Positions 1 through 6,646 are shown, counted from the first letter of the stretch. The stretch: 8,141 bases of DNA from Bacteroidota bacterium (GCA_023427575.1 JAEZAY010000539.1:1-8141); one strand, 5' to 3'. Numbers and translations are program-made. Notes: a model not told the origin generated them from the letters alone.

Positions 1-1288
1 ATCCTGCATAAGCCCGCGACCCACCAATCGAGCCGCTTTTCATTCGCATTCCGTTGATATCGGGGAATGCATGATAGAAGCTTTTAAACCAGCTTTTTGT
101 TTTTGCGAATTTCAGAACCTGCACCAGCGCATGGGCCGTCAGGCGGTTTTGAGGCGAGAGTCCGCTTCCATCCATCAGGTTCATGGCTTCTTCAGGAATT
201 CCGTTCGCTTCCCATAAGTTCTGCACAAGCTCCAGTCCTTTTTCCAATGAGCCGAGGCCGGTTTTCTGTAAAGCAATGGTTCGGACGAATGCTTCACCAT
301 AAAGGTTGATGCTTCTTTTCATAAACCAGTAATTGATGCTGTCGACCGTTGGCGATTCGTGTACAACAATCGGATTAAGTGGTGGAGTTTCACCTCCGGA
401 ATAAAGAAGATTTGTTTCGGCGAAAAGATTTTTGCCATTTACGTTCAGGCCCTGTAGAAAATGATGAAAAAAGCCGGGTGGATCTGAATGAGCGCCGCTG
501 ATCGAAAATTTCGTTTCACCCGCTGGCAATGTTCCCCGCACATGCAGGGTTTGCCCCTGGTTTGGATCCAGGAAAATATACGCGTTATCGCCAGAACCCT
601 TTGCCGCTGTTTTTAATGCATCGGTATTCAAACTGAATTTTACATATTCCGGCTTCACAGAATTCAACCTTACGCTGTCTCCGATCCGGGTGCCGGTACC
701 GAATAAAAGGTCAAACTGGTTTTCTCTCCAGTTCAGGGCCGAATGAAAAGCGCCATAATAGTTGCCGATATCCTGCCAGATCCAGCCCACGGGAAATGTT
801 TCTTCGGTGAAGCCCGGATTGACCAGAAACAGCGATTTCCCATTGATAGCCCGGATGCCCTTCCGCAATAAACCATCCCTGATTTTTTTAGCGATGGATT
901 CCTCCGAAGTTTCCTTCCATCTCCAGCTTCCGAAACTGGGATCGCCGGACATTTTTAAATACAGATTCCCATTCAGCATTCCATTCTCTACCGAACCATC
1001 ATGATACAATCCGGTATTGTAGCGATAATCTTTGCCCAGCAACTCATAAGCAGCTGCACTGATCAGGATTTTTTGTGTGCTGGCGGGGGCTAATCCCGTT
1101 TGGGCATTTTTTTCTGCCACCGGCTTTCCGGTTTTTGCGTCGATGATATAAATGCCGGCGATGGCATGTTTCATTTGAGGATCTGCAATAAATTTCTGTA
1201 TGGCAGGATCAAGTTTCGCTTTAATACTTTGAGCGGTCAGTGCCAGGCTAAACAAGATAAATAAGGAACCCAAACAAAATTTTTTCAT
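1..1288 (-). CDS. dacB: D-alanyl-D-alanine carboxypeptidase/endopeptidase, PBP4 (peptidase S13) family, C-terminus cut by window edge
   Basis: The reading frame starts at ATG 1286-1288 and stays open to base 1, giving 429 complete codons. Residues 1-19 form a Sec signal peptide (MKK, a hydrophobic core, then LTAQS), so the enzyme should act in the periplasm. All three active-site motifs of penicillin-binding DD-peptidases are visible: SxxK as STQK with nucleophile Ser70, SxN as SIN at 326-328, and KSG at 417-419 in place of the usual KTG. A MDGSGLS segment lies between the last two. The roughly 250 residues between SxxK and SxN match the large inserted domains that define the S13/PBP4 class. 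Known family members cleave the terminal D-Ala or D-Ala-mDAP crosslinks during peptidoglycan remodelling. The missing part is the segment after KSG, probably a few dozen residues. The gene diverges from cinA across 61 bp. The family call is firm; whether it is mainly a carboxypeptidase or an endopeptidase cannot be told. Confidence 0.93.
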   Translation of the reverse strand, partial: MKKFCLGSLFILFSLALTAQSIKAKLDPAIQKFIADPQMKHAIAGIYIIDAKTGKPVAEKNAQTGLAPASTQKILISAAAYELLGKDYRYNTGLYHDGSVENGMLNGNLYLKMSGDPSFGSWRWKETSEESIAKKIRDGLLRKGIRAINGKSLFLVNPGFTEETFPVGWIWQDIGNYYGAFHSALNWRENQFDLLFGTGTRIGDSVRLNSVKPEYVKFSLNTDALKTAAKGSGDNAYIFLDPNQGQTLHVRGTLPAGETKFSISGAHSDPPGFFHHFLQGLNVNGKNLFAETNLLYSGGETPPLNPIVVHESPTVDSINYWFMKRSINLYGEAFVRTIALQKTGLGSLEKGLELVQNLWEANGIPEEAMNLMDGSGLSPQNRLTAHALVQVLKFAKTKSWFKSFYHAFPDINGMRMKSGSIGGSRAYAG

Positions 1289-1301
1289 ACTATCTCATTA
1301 T

Positions 1302-1309
1302 TTACTTTG
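1302..1309 (+). promoter_or_regulatory. Possible cinA -7 promoter box
   Basis: TTACTTTG matches the Bacteroidota -7 consensus TAnnTTTG at all but one fixed position and lies 40 bp upstream of the cinA start, within the divergent dacB-cinA spacer. I see no convincing TTG at the expected -33 distance, so this is a weak call. Confidence 0.3.
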
Positions 1310-1349
1310 CGCTATAATTTACATCCTTTTAAATTATCAAAGTCTGTAT

Positions 1350-2615
1350 ATGGCCGAAGATGGAATTTCAGCATCGGTAATCACTATTGGCGATGAACTG
1401 ATGATCGGACAGGTAATTGATACCAACAGTGCATGGATTGCCCAGCAACTAAATGATTATGGAATCCGGCTGAAACGGAGAGTTGCAGTGGGCGACGACC
1501 GTGAGGATATTTTGTATGCACTGGAAGAAGAACAAAAACATTCACAGATAATTCTCATTACCGGTGGGCTGGGTCCTACTGAGGATGATATCACCAAAAC
1601 GGTGCTGAATGAATATTTCGGCGGGCGTATGGTAATGAATGAAGAAGTGCTCGGCAATATCCGGCACATTTTCGAACATATTTTAAAACGCCCGCTGATC
1701 GACAGGAATATAAATCAGGCCCTGGTGCCGGATAATTGCACTGTGCTTTTTAATCATCATGGAACCGCACCGGGAATGTGGTTTGAAAAAAAAGACCGGA
1801 TTATTGTTTCACTTCCCGGCGTTCCGAATGAACTCAAGGGCCTGATGACCGATACCGTTCTTCCAAAACTGGCAGAGCGTTTCAATACCGGATTTATCCT
1901 GCATAAAACCCTAATAACTTTCGGGTATGGCGAATCGTTTATTGCCGAACACATCCAGGATTTCACCAATGCACTTCCCACTCATATTAAGCTGGCCTTT
2001 TTACCAAATTATGGTTTATTACGGTTAAGGCTAACCGGTTATGGGAAAGAAAAAGATCTTATTGAAACGGAGCTTCAATCGCGGTTTGGGGAATTGCGTG
2101 AAAGAGTTAAAAAATGGCTGGTGGTAGATGAAGATATTACCATGCCGGCACTCCTGGGCCGGATTCTGAAAGAAAAAAAACTCAGCTTAAGCACAGCGGA
2201 AAGCTGCACCGGGGGTTATATCGCTCATTTATTTACCCGGAATGCAGGGGCTTCGGATTTCTTTAAGGGATCGGTGGTTTCTTACTCTAATAAGCTTAAA
2301 GAAAACATGCTGGGGGTGCGGAATGAAACATTAAAAAACTACGGTGCAGTGAGTGAAGAAACCGTACGTGAAATGGCGGCGGGAGCCATTCGGGTGATGG
2401 ATACAGATTATGTTATTGCTACTTCAGGTATTATGGGCCCCGGAGGTGGAAGACCCGATAAACCAGTTGGCACAGTTTGGATAGCCGTTGGCAGCCGTTC
2501 TGAAATCCGGACCAGATTATTACAACTACGCTGGAACCGGATCACCAATATTGATCACACGGCCAATTATGCCCTCAATCAGTTGCGTGAACTGATCGGG
2601 GAGAAACAAAGCTAA
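1350..2615 (+). CDS. cinA: CinA family protein: MoCF-like N-domain plus nicotinamide-nucleotide amidase (PncC-like) C-domain
   Basis: The 421 residues are full length for a two-domain CinA. The N-terminal MoaB/MogA-like domain (about 9-175) begins with ITIGDELMIGQVIDTNS, carries the signature GGLGPTEDD at 72-80 and contains SLPGVPNEL at 154-162. In COG1058 proteins this domain is linked to ADP-ribose pyrophosphatase activity. The C-terminal CinA domain (about 265-418) has STAESCTGG at 281-289, which holds the family's conserved serine, then AVSEETV, and SGIMGPGGG followed by PVGTVWIA. This domain deamidates nicotinamide mononucleotide in NAD salvage. The name comes from competence induction in Gram-positive bacteria; no competence role is implied here. 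The ATG at 1350 puts the conserved strand about nine residues in, as is usual for the family. No strong Shine-Dalgarno is present. The E2 gene follows 61 bp downstream. Activities are known for the family and were not tested for this protein. Confidence 0.95.
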   Translation: MAEDGISASVITIGDELMIGQVIDTNSAWIAQQLNDYGIRLKRRVAVGDDREDILYALEEEQKHSQIILITGGLGPTEDDITKTVLNEYFGGRMVMNEEVLGNIRHIFEHILKRPLIDRNINQALVPDNCTVLFNHHGTAPGMWFEKKDRIIVSLPGVPNELKGLMTDTVLPKLAERFNTGFILHKTLITFGYGESFIAEHIQDFTNALPTHIKLAFLPNYGLLRLRLTGYGKEKDLIETELQSRFGELRERVKKWLVVDEDITMPALLGRILKEKKLSLSTAESCTGGYIAHLFTRNAGASDFFKGSVVSYSNKLKENMLGVRNETLKNYGAVSEETVREMAAGAIRVMDTDYVIATSGIMGPGGGRPDKPVGTVWIAVGSRSEIRTRLLQLRWNRITNIDHTANYALNQLRELIGEKQS

Positions 2616-2621
2616 CATCTG

Positions 2622-2652
2622 TTCGCAGGGCAAAAGCATTTCCTTACTTTTG
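2622..2652 (+). promoter_or_regulatory. Candidate Bacteroidota-type promoter for the E2 gene
   Basis: TACTTTTG at 2645-2652 is an exact match to the phylum's -7 consensus TAnnTTTG. A weak -33-like TTC at 2622-2624 lies 20 nt upstream of it, a plausible spacing. Transcription would begin near 2658, about 20 nt before the ATG at 2677. If real, the E2 gene can be transcribed independently of cinA. Confidence 0.5.
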
Positions 2653-2676
2653 TACCTCTAAAACTTATACAAGTAT

Positions 2677-4062
2677 ATGGCCTTAGTTGAACTTGTAATG
2701 CCAAAGCTCGGGGAAAGTATTATGGAAGCTACCATTTTGAAATGGCATAAGCAACCCGGAGATACTGTTAAGATGGATGAAACCGTTCTGGATATAGCAA
2801 CCGATAAAGTGGACAGTGAAGTGCCTTCAACTGCTGAAGGTACCCTGACAGAAATCTTGTACCAGGTAAATGATGTAGTACCCATTGGAGCCATAATTGC
2901 GCGGATTCAGACGGAGGCTTCTGAAGCAGCGCCTGTTACTGCAGCACAGGTGGGCGGTCAGAATTTTAATATAGACGTGAGTCAGGAAAATCCCGATGCA
3001 AACAAAACGGCCAATGTTTCTGCTGAAACAAAACCAGCACCTGCCAGCGAAAACCAGGCGCCCAAAACCCAGCCAGATAATATCAACCGGTTTTATTCTC
3101 CGCTTGTATTGAATATAGCTGCCAGCGAAGGCGTAAGCATGCAGGAAATTGAGTCGATCCCCGGAACTGGAAATGAAGGCAGGGTTACCAAAAAAGATAT
3201 TCTGCAATATGTTGCCGATCGCAAATCGGCCAAAGGCGGAAAAACAGCCAGCGCCAGAGAAGAGAATGTTGTTAAACCGGATTCAGAAATGCGAATCATC
3301 CGGCAGGAAGAAACCAATGATCCTGAAAATGCATTGCCGCAGCGTTATGGCGGAAATGTGGAGATCATTGAAATGGACCGAATGCGCAAGCTGATCGCGA
3401 AGCATATGGTTGACAGCAAACATACCAGCGCGCATGTCACCAGTTTTTCGGAAGCCGATGTTACCAATATGGTATTATGGCGGGAAAAGATCAGGAAAGA
3501 ATTTGAAAAAAGGGAAAATGAAAAGATAACCTTTACGCCGCTTTTCATTGAAGCAATTGTTCGCTGCATTAAAAAATACCCCTGGCTTAACAGCAGCATT
3601 GATGGAGATAAGCTGATCGTTAAAAAAGATATTAATATCGGCATGGCGACAGCTCTTCCCAATGGAAACCTGATCGTACCGGTTATCCGGAATGCGGATC
3701 AGTTAAACCTGGTGGGACTTACAAAGCAGGTTAACAACCTGGCCAATGCGGCAAGAACCAATAAGCTTCGTCCCGATGATACGGCAGGCGGAACTTTCAC
3801 TTTAACCAATGTTGGATCTTTTGGAAGCCTGATGGGTACGCCCATTATAAATCAGCCGCAGGTGGCAATTCTCGCCGTAGGCGCTATCAAGAAAAAACCC
3901 GTTGTGATAGAAACTGCACAGGGCGATTCTATCGCGATCCGGCATATGATGTATTTGTCGATGTCGTATGATCACCGGATCATTGATGGAGCCCTGGGTG
4001 CCACATTCCTGAATGCGGTAGCCAAAGAACTTGAAAACTTCAATGCTTCCAGGGAATTCTAA
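2677..4062 (+). CDS. 2-oxo acid dehydrogenase complex E2 subunit (lipoyl acyltransferase), branched-chain type likely
   Basis: The 461 residues carry the canonical E2 layout. A single lipoyl domain (about 2-78) has the lipoylation site ATDKVDSEV with Lys44. A Pro/Ala/Gln-rich linker follows (about 79-134), then a peripheral E1/E3-binding domain (about 138-182, YSPLVLNIAASEGV to GRVTKKDI). The catalytic acyltransferase domain (about 228-459) ends with the active-site motif YDHRIIDGA, with His433 and Asp437. The protein transfers acyl groups from the E1-decarboxylated keto acid to CoA in the cytoplasm. One lipoyl domain with the N-terminus PKLGESIMEATILKW fits branched-chain keto-acid E2s better than Bacteroidota pyruvate E2s, which commonly have two lipoyl domains; this is inference, and a 2-oxoglutarate or generic role is not excluded. 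No E1 or E3 gene is nearby. The last codon and stop lie within a 10-bp direct repeat flanking a MITE-like insertion. Confidence 0.93.
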   Translation: MALVELVMPKLGESIMEATILKWHKQPGDTVKMDETVLDIATDKVDSEVPSTAEGTLTEILYQVNDVVPIGAIIARIQTEASEAAPVTAAQVGGQNFNIDVSQENPDANKTANVSAETKPAPASENQAPKTQPDNINRFYSPLVLNIAASEGVSMQEIESIPGTGNEGRVTKKDILQYVADRKSAKGGKTASAREENVVKPDSEMRIIRQEETNDPENALPQRYGGNVEIIEMDRMRKLIAKHMVDSKHTSAHVTSFSEADVTNMVLWREKIRKEFEKRENEKITFTPLFIEAIVRCIKKYPWLNSSIDGDKLIVKKDINIGMATALPNGNLIVPVIRNADQLNLVGLTKQVNNLANAARTNKLRPDDTAGGTFTLTNVGSFGSLMGTPIINQPQVAILAVGAIKKKPVVIETAQGDSIAIRHMMYLSMSYDHRIIDGALGATFLNAVAKELENFNASREF

Positions 4063-4065
4063 AGC
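4056..4065. repeat. Left copy of putative 10-bp target-site duplication
   Basis: ATTCTAAAGC overlaps the last two E2 codons (the final Phe codon and TAA) and is repeated exactly at 4410-4419. The two copies sit directly outside the two ends of the putative 344-bp element, as expected of a target-site duplication. Confidence 0.65.
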
Positions 4066-4083
4066 CGGTAGTGTCCGGGTAAT
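4066..4083 (+). repeat. Left terminal inverted repeat
   Basis: CGGTAGTGTCCGGGTAAT. The core GTGTCCGG(G/T)TAAT recurs inverted at the right end with a single mismatch over 13 bp. The outer five bases agree less well (2 of 5). Confidence 0.6.
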
Positions 4084-4141
4084 TTCTTCGCTGGGCCTCG
4101 GAAAAAATCCGTTAAGAAAATTGAAAACGGACGGCGGTAAT

Positions 4142-4177
4142 AATGTGAAAATGTGATAATGTGCAAATGTGCAAATT
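4142..4177 (+). repeat. Degenerate 8-bp-period tandem repeat (AATGTGNN, four units)
   Basis: Four head-to-tail units read AATGTGAA, AATGTGAT, AATGTGCA and AATGTGCA, followed by a broken AATT. Each unit keeps AATGTG and varies at the last two bases. The repeat is non-coding and lies within the putative insertion. Its function is unknown. Confidence 0.8.
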
Positions 4178-4194
4178 CAAAACGCACGGCGTGG

Positions 4195-4215
4195 AGACTC
4201 CAGACTCCAGACTCG
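4195..4215 (+). repeat. 7-bp-period tandem repeat (AGACTCC, three units)
   Basis: Three consecutive units read AGACTCC, AGACTCC and AGACTCG, 18 bp after the 8-bp-period repeat. Unit length and sequence differ from that repeat, so the two arose separately. No function can be read from the sequence. Confidence 0.8.
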
Positions 4216-4300
4216 AAAATATATTCTTTAGCTGTGACTTGTTTTTATTTAGCCGGAAGTTTCAATTTTTAGGATTTATTCCGGAGCCCGATTTTTTTGC

Positions 4301-4327
4301 TCCACTTTTTTTCTAAAAAAAAGTGGA
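4301..4327. terminator. Perfect 12-bp A/T-rich hairpin, possible bidirectional terminator
   Basis: TCCACTTTTTTT at 4301-4312 pairs perfectly with AAAAAAAGTGGA at 4316-4327 around a 3-nt loop. Each strand has a T-run within the stem. It lies between two converging genes, 238 bp past the E2 stop and 103 bp past the phosphatase stop, so it could stop transcription from both sides. The stem is A/T-rich, without the GC-rich base and trailing U-tract of a textbook intrinsic terminator. It may instead be a structural part of the putative mobile element. Confidence 0.45.
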
Positions 4328-4391
4328 AGGGGTCTTTACAATGACTGCCCCTAACTTACTGTTGATCCAGGTTTCAGGTAAATTGAAAATT

Positions 4392-4409
4392 ATTAACCGG
4401 ACACCAATG
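4392..4409 (-). repeat. Right terminal inverted repeat
   Basis: ATTAACCGGACACCAATG on the plus strand is the inverted partner of 4066-4083, sharing the CCGGACAC core. Confidence 0.6.
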
Positions 4410-4419
4410 ATTCTAAAGC
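4410..4419. repeat. Right copy of putative 10-bp target-site duplication
   Basis: ATTCTAAAGC is identical to 4056-4065. It lies just before the 3' end of the phosphatase gene. Confidence 0.65.
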
Positions 4420-4430
4420 TTTCTTACTTG

Positions 4431-4925
4431 TTAAAATATCCGTTTTTGGAATTTCCGGTTTTTAAAAGGGAATCTTATGTAGGTTATTACATATAGCTGA
4501 TCATAAACCGACTCATCTAGATCACCGGGAACGCTGTTCTCACCGGTCAAACCATTCACAATATCATCCACCGTATTGCTATGCCCAACGATCAGGGTGT
4601 TCAACCGCTGCGACTTAAGGGTTGCAATAAAAAGACTGTCGGGAGCCGGACCATATTCTACTATTTCCAGTCCTTTTAAGGCCCTTAATGGCTCCGCTGT
4701 TTTTCGGGTTCGGATAAATCGGGTAGAATAGATCTTTTCAATCTTTTCATCCTTCAGCAATTCCTTTAATTGCTGCGCCCGGGTTTCACCGATGGCTGAT
4801 AAGGGCGGATCTGAATTCATGGTTCCAGAACCGGCTGCTTTTTCAGCATGGCGAACAACATAATAGGTATGACTGCAAGACATAAGCGAAAGACTGCAAA
4901 TCAGGATCAGGAATTTTTTTTTCAT
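4431..4925 (-). CDS. Predicted lipoprotein histidine phosphatase (SixA/phosphoglycerate-mutase-like)
   Basis: The 164 residues start with a lipoprotein signal: MKKK, a hydrophobic core, and LMSC with Cys17 as the likely lipidated residue. The fold of the histidine phosphatase superfamily begins almost at once with YYVVRHAEK, where Arg25-His26 form the RH motif and His26 is the phospho-accepting nucleophile. STRFIRTRKTAE at 67-78 supplies a conserved arginine region, and IVGHSNTVDD supplies the second catalytic His115. The size fits the short, SixA-like branch, not true phosphoglycerate mutases. The substrate is unknown. Cytoplasmic SixA acts on phosphohistidine proteins, but a lipid-anchored, presumably periplasmic or outer-membrane enzyme would need another substrate. 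The gene diverges from the unknown gene at 5021 across 95 bp and converges on the E2 gene. Family and fold are confident; lipidation is likely. Confidence 0.88.
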   Translation of the reverse strand: MKKKFLILICSLSLMSCSHTYYVVRHAEKAAGSGTMNSDPPLSAIGETRAQQLKELLKDEKIEKIYSTRFIRTRKTAEPLRALKGLEIVEYGPAPDSLFIATLKSQRLNTLIVGHSNTVDDIVNGLTGENSVPGDLDESVYDQLYVITYIRFPFKNRKFQKRIF

Positions 4926-5020
4926 ATAATATTTTAACGTTTAGAGCGGAAAAGGGCCTTGAAAAATAGCCGTCCTTTTTTGTATATTCAGGATATGAAT
5001 TCAGAATAAATAAAGATACC

Positions 5021-5737
5021 ATGAAAACGTTATCCGAAACCTGGTTTGCCGATGGCTATATTGATTTCGAATTGAAAAAATATACCCTGCTGGCCTATCT
5101 GCAGGAGGTGAATAAATACTTTAATGAAAACAAACTCTATCCCCAGCTTTCCGATGTCATCTTTCATTTTAATAACATCATCGCATTTAGGGAAAATAAA
5201 AAATACCTGCAGGAACAGTTTCCAAAAAAACTGACCGGCATTCAGCTTCAAAAACTTCAGGTGCTGTACGAACAAATGATTGAAGACGATGACCTGATGA
5301 AAGAACTGGAAGAGATCATCAACTACTCGGAAGGCGAAATAAAAAATACCATCTCAAAGGGCACCGAACTATACGAGTTTGTTGAAGACACCCTGAGCAT
5401 TCAGCCGGTGGGAATTGTTCCCCTCGAAATGAATGAAGGTTATTTTTTTCTGAGCGGCGGCAATCGGCGGGAAACAAAAGTGTATCAGTACAGGCTTAGC
5501 ATATTCCGCAAGCACGACGAAAAATACCGGTCGATGAAAACCGAGTTTATTGATAACTGGACCCGGAGCATTGCAAATACGTACGAAAATATAAAAGCGG
5601 AACTGCTGAGAAGAAAAAATGATCTGCCCAATCCGGCCGTTTATTCAATTGAAACAGGTCTTAGTTATCCTGTGGATGAGACTTTGCTGCCGGTGGCCAA
5701 ACGAATTTTAGTCCGCTATCTTACCCATGCTGCCTAG
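5021..5737 (+). CDS. Conserved-looking protein of unknown function, 238 aa
   Basis: I do not recognise a named domain. The protein has no signal peptide or membrane segment and is probably cytoplasmic. It is rich in charged residues. The N-terminal part (1-70) mixes aromatic and acidic residues (FADGYIDFELKKYTLLAYL, then LYPQLSDVIFHFNNI). Residues about 74-125 are acidic and helical, with coiled-coil-like heptads (LQKLQVLYEQMIEDDDLMKEL). The rest is mixed, with PVGIVPLEMNEGYFFLSGG at about 129-147, suggesting a folded strand region. Codon use and composition resemble the neighbours, and the frame is uninterrupted, so it is very likely a real gene. The ATG at 5021 is the first in frame after the divergent spacer; the preceding bases AAAGATACC give no clear Shine-Dalgarno. 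The last 17 bp overlap the 3' end of the EamA gene on the opposite strand. Confidence 0.85.
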   Translation: MKTLSETWFADGYIDFELKKYTLLAYLQEVNKYFNENKLYPQLSDVIFHFNNIIAFRENKKYLQEQFPKKLTGIQLQKLQVLYEQMIEDDDLMKELEEIINYSEGEIKNTISKGTELYEFVEDTLSIQPVGIVPLEMNEGYFFLSGGNRRETKVYQYRLSIFRKHDEKYRSMKTEFIDNWTRSIANTYENIKAELLRRKNDLPNPAVYSIETGLSYPVDETLLPVAKRILVRYLTHAA

Positions 5738-6614
5738 CTTTTTCAAGCCGGTGCGAGCGATAAATAAAAAAGGTTTGAAGCAGAACGGAAAGAACAATAA
5801 GCGCCAGTCCGAAATAAAAACCGTCCGACAGGCTTTTGTTTTCCTGGTAGATAATGAAGGCCAGCAAAATTCCATACAGAGGTTCGAGGTTAAAGGAAAG
5901 ATTTACCGTAAAAGCGGAGATCTTTTTTAGTACGATCATCGTAAGATTAAAGGCATAAACCGTACAGACCACACTCAGTACCAGCAGCCAGCCAAAATCG
6001 GAAGCGGTAGGAACCAGATGGGTGGCAGGAAAAAGGTGGAGATAGCCCGGAAGCAGGATGCACAAAACAAGAAATCCGCCGGTCAGTTCCAGCAGGGTCA
6101 CTGTTTCAGGTTTGTGCTTTTCAACCAGTTTACGGTTAAATACCGGAAAAAAAGCCCCCAACAGGGCAGAAATCAAACCCAGAATAATCCCTGTTTTAAA
6201 AGAAGGGTCGAAATGAAATATGATCCCGATTCCCGCGATGGTAAGCAGGCTCAGCAGCAGTTCGAAACGATTTACTCTGGTTTTAAAAACCAGGGGTTCT
6301 GCAATGGCTGTAAAAAAGCCGATGGACGAAAAACAGACAAGAGCCACAGAAACGTTTGAATATTTAATGCTGCCATAAAAAGTCACCCAGTGAAAAGCAG
6401 CCAGGGCCCCTACCCCGAAGATTTTCATCAGCTCATTTCGCGAGATCTGGAGCGGCTGGCGTTTCCAGTAATACATGATCCACAAAACGATGCTGGTTAA
6501 TAAAAGCCTGTACCATACCAGCAATCCTTCATTCAGGGTAATTAAACGGCCTAATACTCCGGTAAAACCGGCCAGGAATACAGCAATATGTAGCTGGAGA
6601 AATGCTTTGCGCAT
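5721..6614 (-). CDS. EamA-family (drug/metabolite transporter superfamily) inner-membrane permease
   Basis: The 297 residues are very hydrophobic and fit the ten-helix, two-repeat EamA layout. Repeat one spans about 5-133 and repeat two about 141-285. Each repeat ends with the familiar Glu-Pro helix: IAEPLVF at about 104-110 and NLEPLYGILLAFIIYQE at about 242-258. The C-terminus (SHRLEKARQHG) is basic and probably cytoplasmic. EamA proteins export or import small metabolites, amino acids or nucleotide-sugar-like compounds; the substrate here cannot be inferred from sequence. The gene starts 32 bp after the stop of the GT2 gene on the same strand, so co-transcription is likely, with no separate promoter evident. 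Its stop lies within the end of the converging unknown gene. The ATG start is immediately followed by the first helix. Confidence 0.92.
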   Translation of the reverse strand: MRKAFLQLHIAVFLAGFTGVLGRLITLNEGLLVWYRLLLTSIVLWIMYYWKRQPLQISRNELMKIFGVGALAAFHWVTFYGSIKYSNVSVALVCFSSIGFFTAIAEPLVFKTRVNRFELLLSLLTIAGIGIIFHFDPSFKTGIILGLISALLGAFFPVFNRKLVEKHKPETVTLLELTGGFLVLCILLPGYLHLFPATHLVPTASDFGWLLVLSVVCTVYAFNLTMIVLKKISAFTVNLSFNLEPLYGILLAFIIYQENKSLSDGFYFGLALIVLSVLLQTFFIYRSHRLEKARQHG

Positions 6615-6646
6615 GCAGGTTGCAAAAATGAATAAAAAGGCTGGTA

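Larger units (their letters stand above)
4066..4409. mobile_element. Putative MITE-like non-autonomous insertion, 344 bp
   Basis: This is the only gene-free stretch over 300 bases. Its ends are imperfect inverted repeats: CGGTAGTGTCCGGGTAAT on the left, and CATTGGTGTCCGGTTAAT when the right end is read on the opposite strand. They match at 14 of 18 positions, with an unbroken GTGTCCGG core. A perfect 10-bp direct repeat abuts both ends. I found no open frame inside that resembles a transposase, so it would have to be moved by a transposase encoded elsewhere. Inside are an 8-bp-period repeat, a 7-bp-period repeat and a perfect A/T-rich hairpin. IS4-family transposons are known to make duplications of roughly this length, but assigning the element to any family is a guess. 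The stretch could also be a composite of several intergenic repeats. Confidence 0.6.

Noticed and set aside
97..1004. Short plus-strand open frames opposite the PBP4 gene
   Set aside because: They are antisense to a long frame with a signal peptide and all three DD-peptidase motifs, and their translations show no family features.
2827..3662. Minus-strand open frames of 74 to 126 codons inside the E2 gene
   Set aside because: They lie opposite a complete, well-conserved E2 protein and look like random antisense frames.
4108..4131. TCCGTT/AACGGA hairpin as a terminator for the E2 gene
   Set aside because: Only six pairs around a 12-nt loop and no T-run follows.
4340..4498. Plus-strand frame of about 52 codons running from the putative insertion into the phosphatase gene
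   Set aside because: It crosses the element boundary and overlaps the phosphatase antisense, with no transposase-like motif, so it is not treated as a transposase remnant.
4961..4968. TATTTTTC on the minus strand as a -7 box for the phosphatase gene
   Set aside because: It misses the final G of TAnnTTTG and has no TTG at the expected -33 distance; too weak to list.
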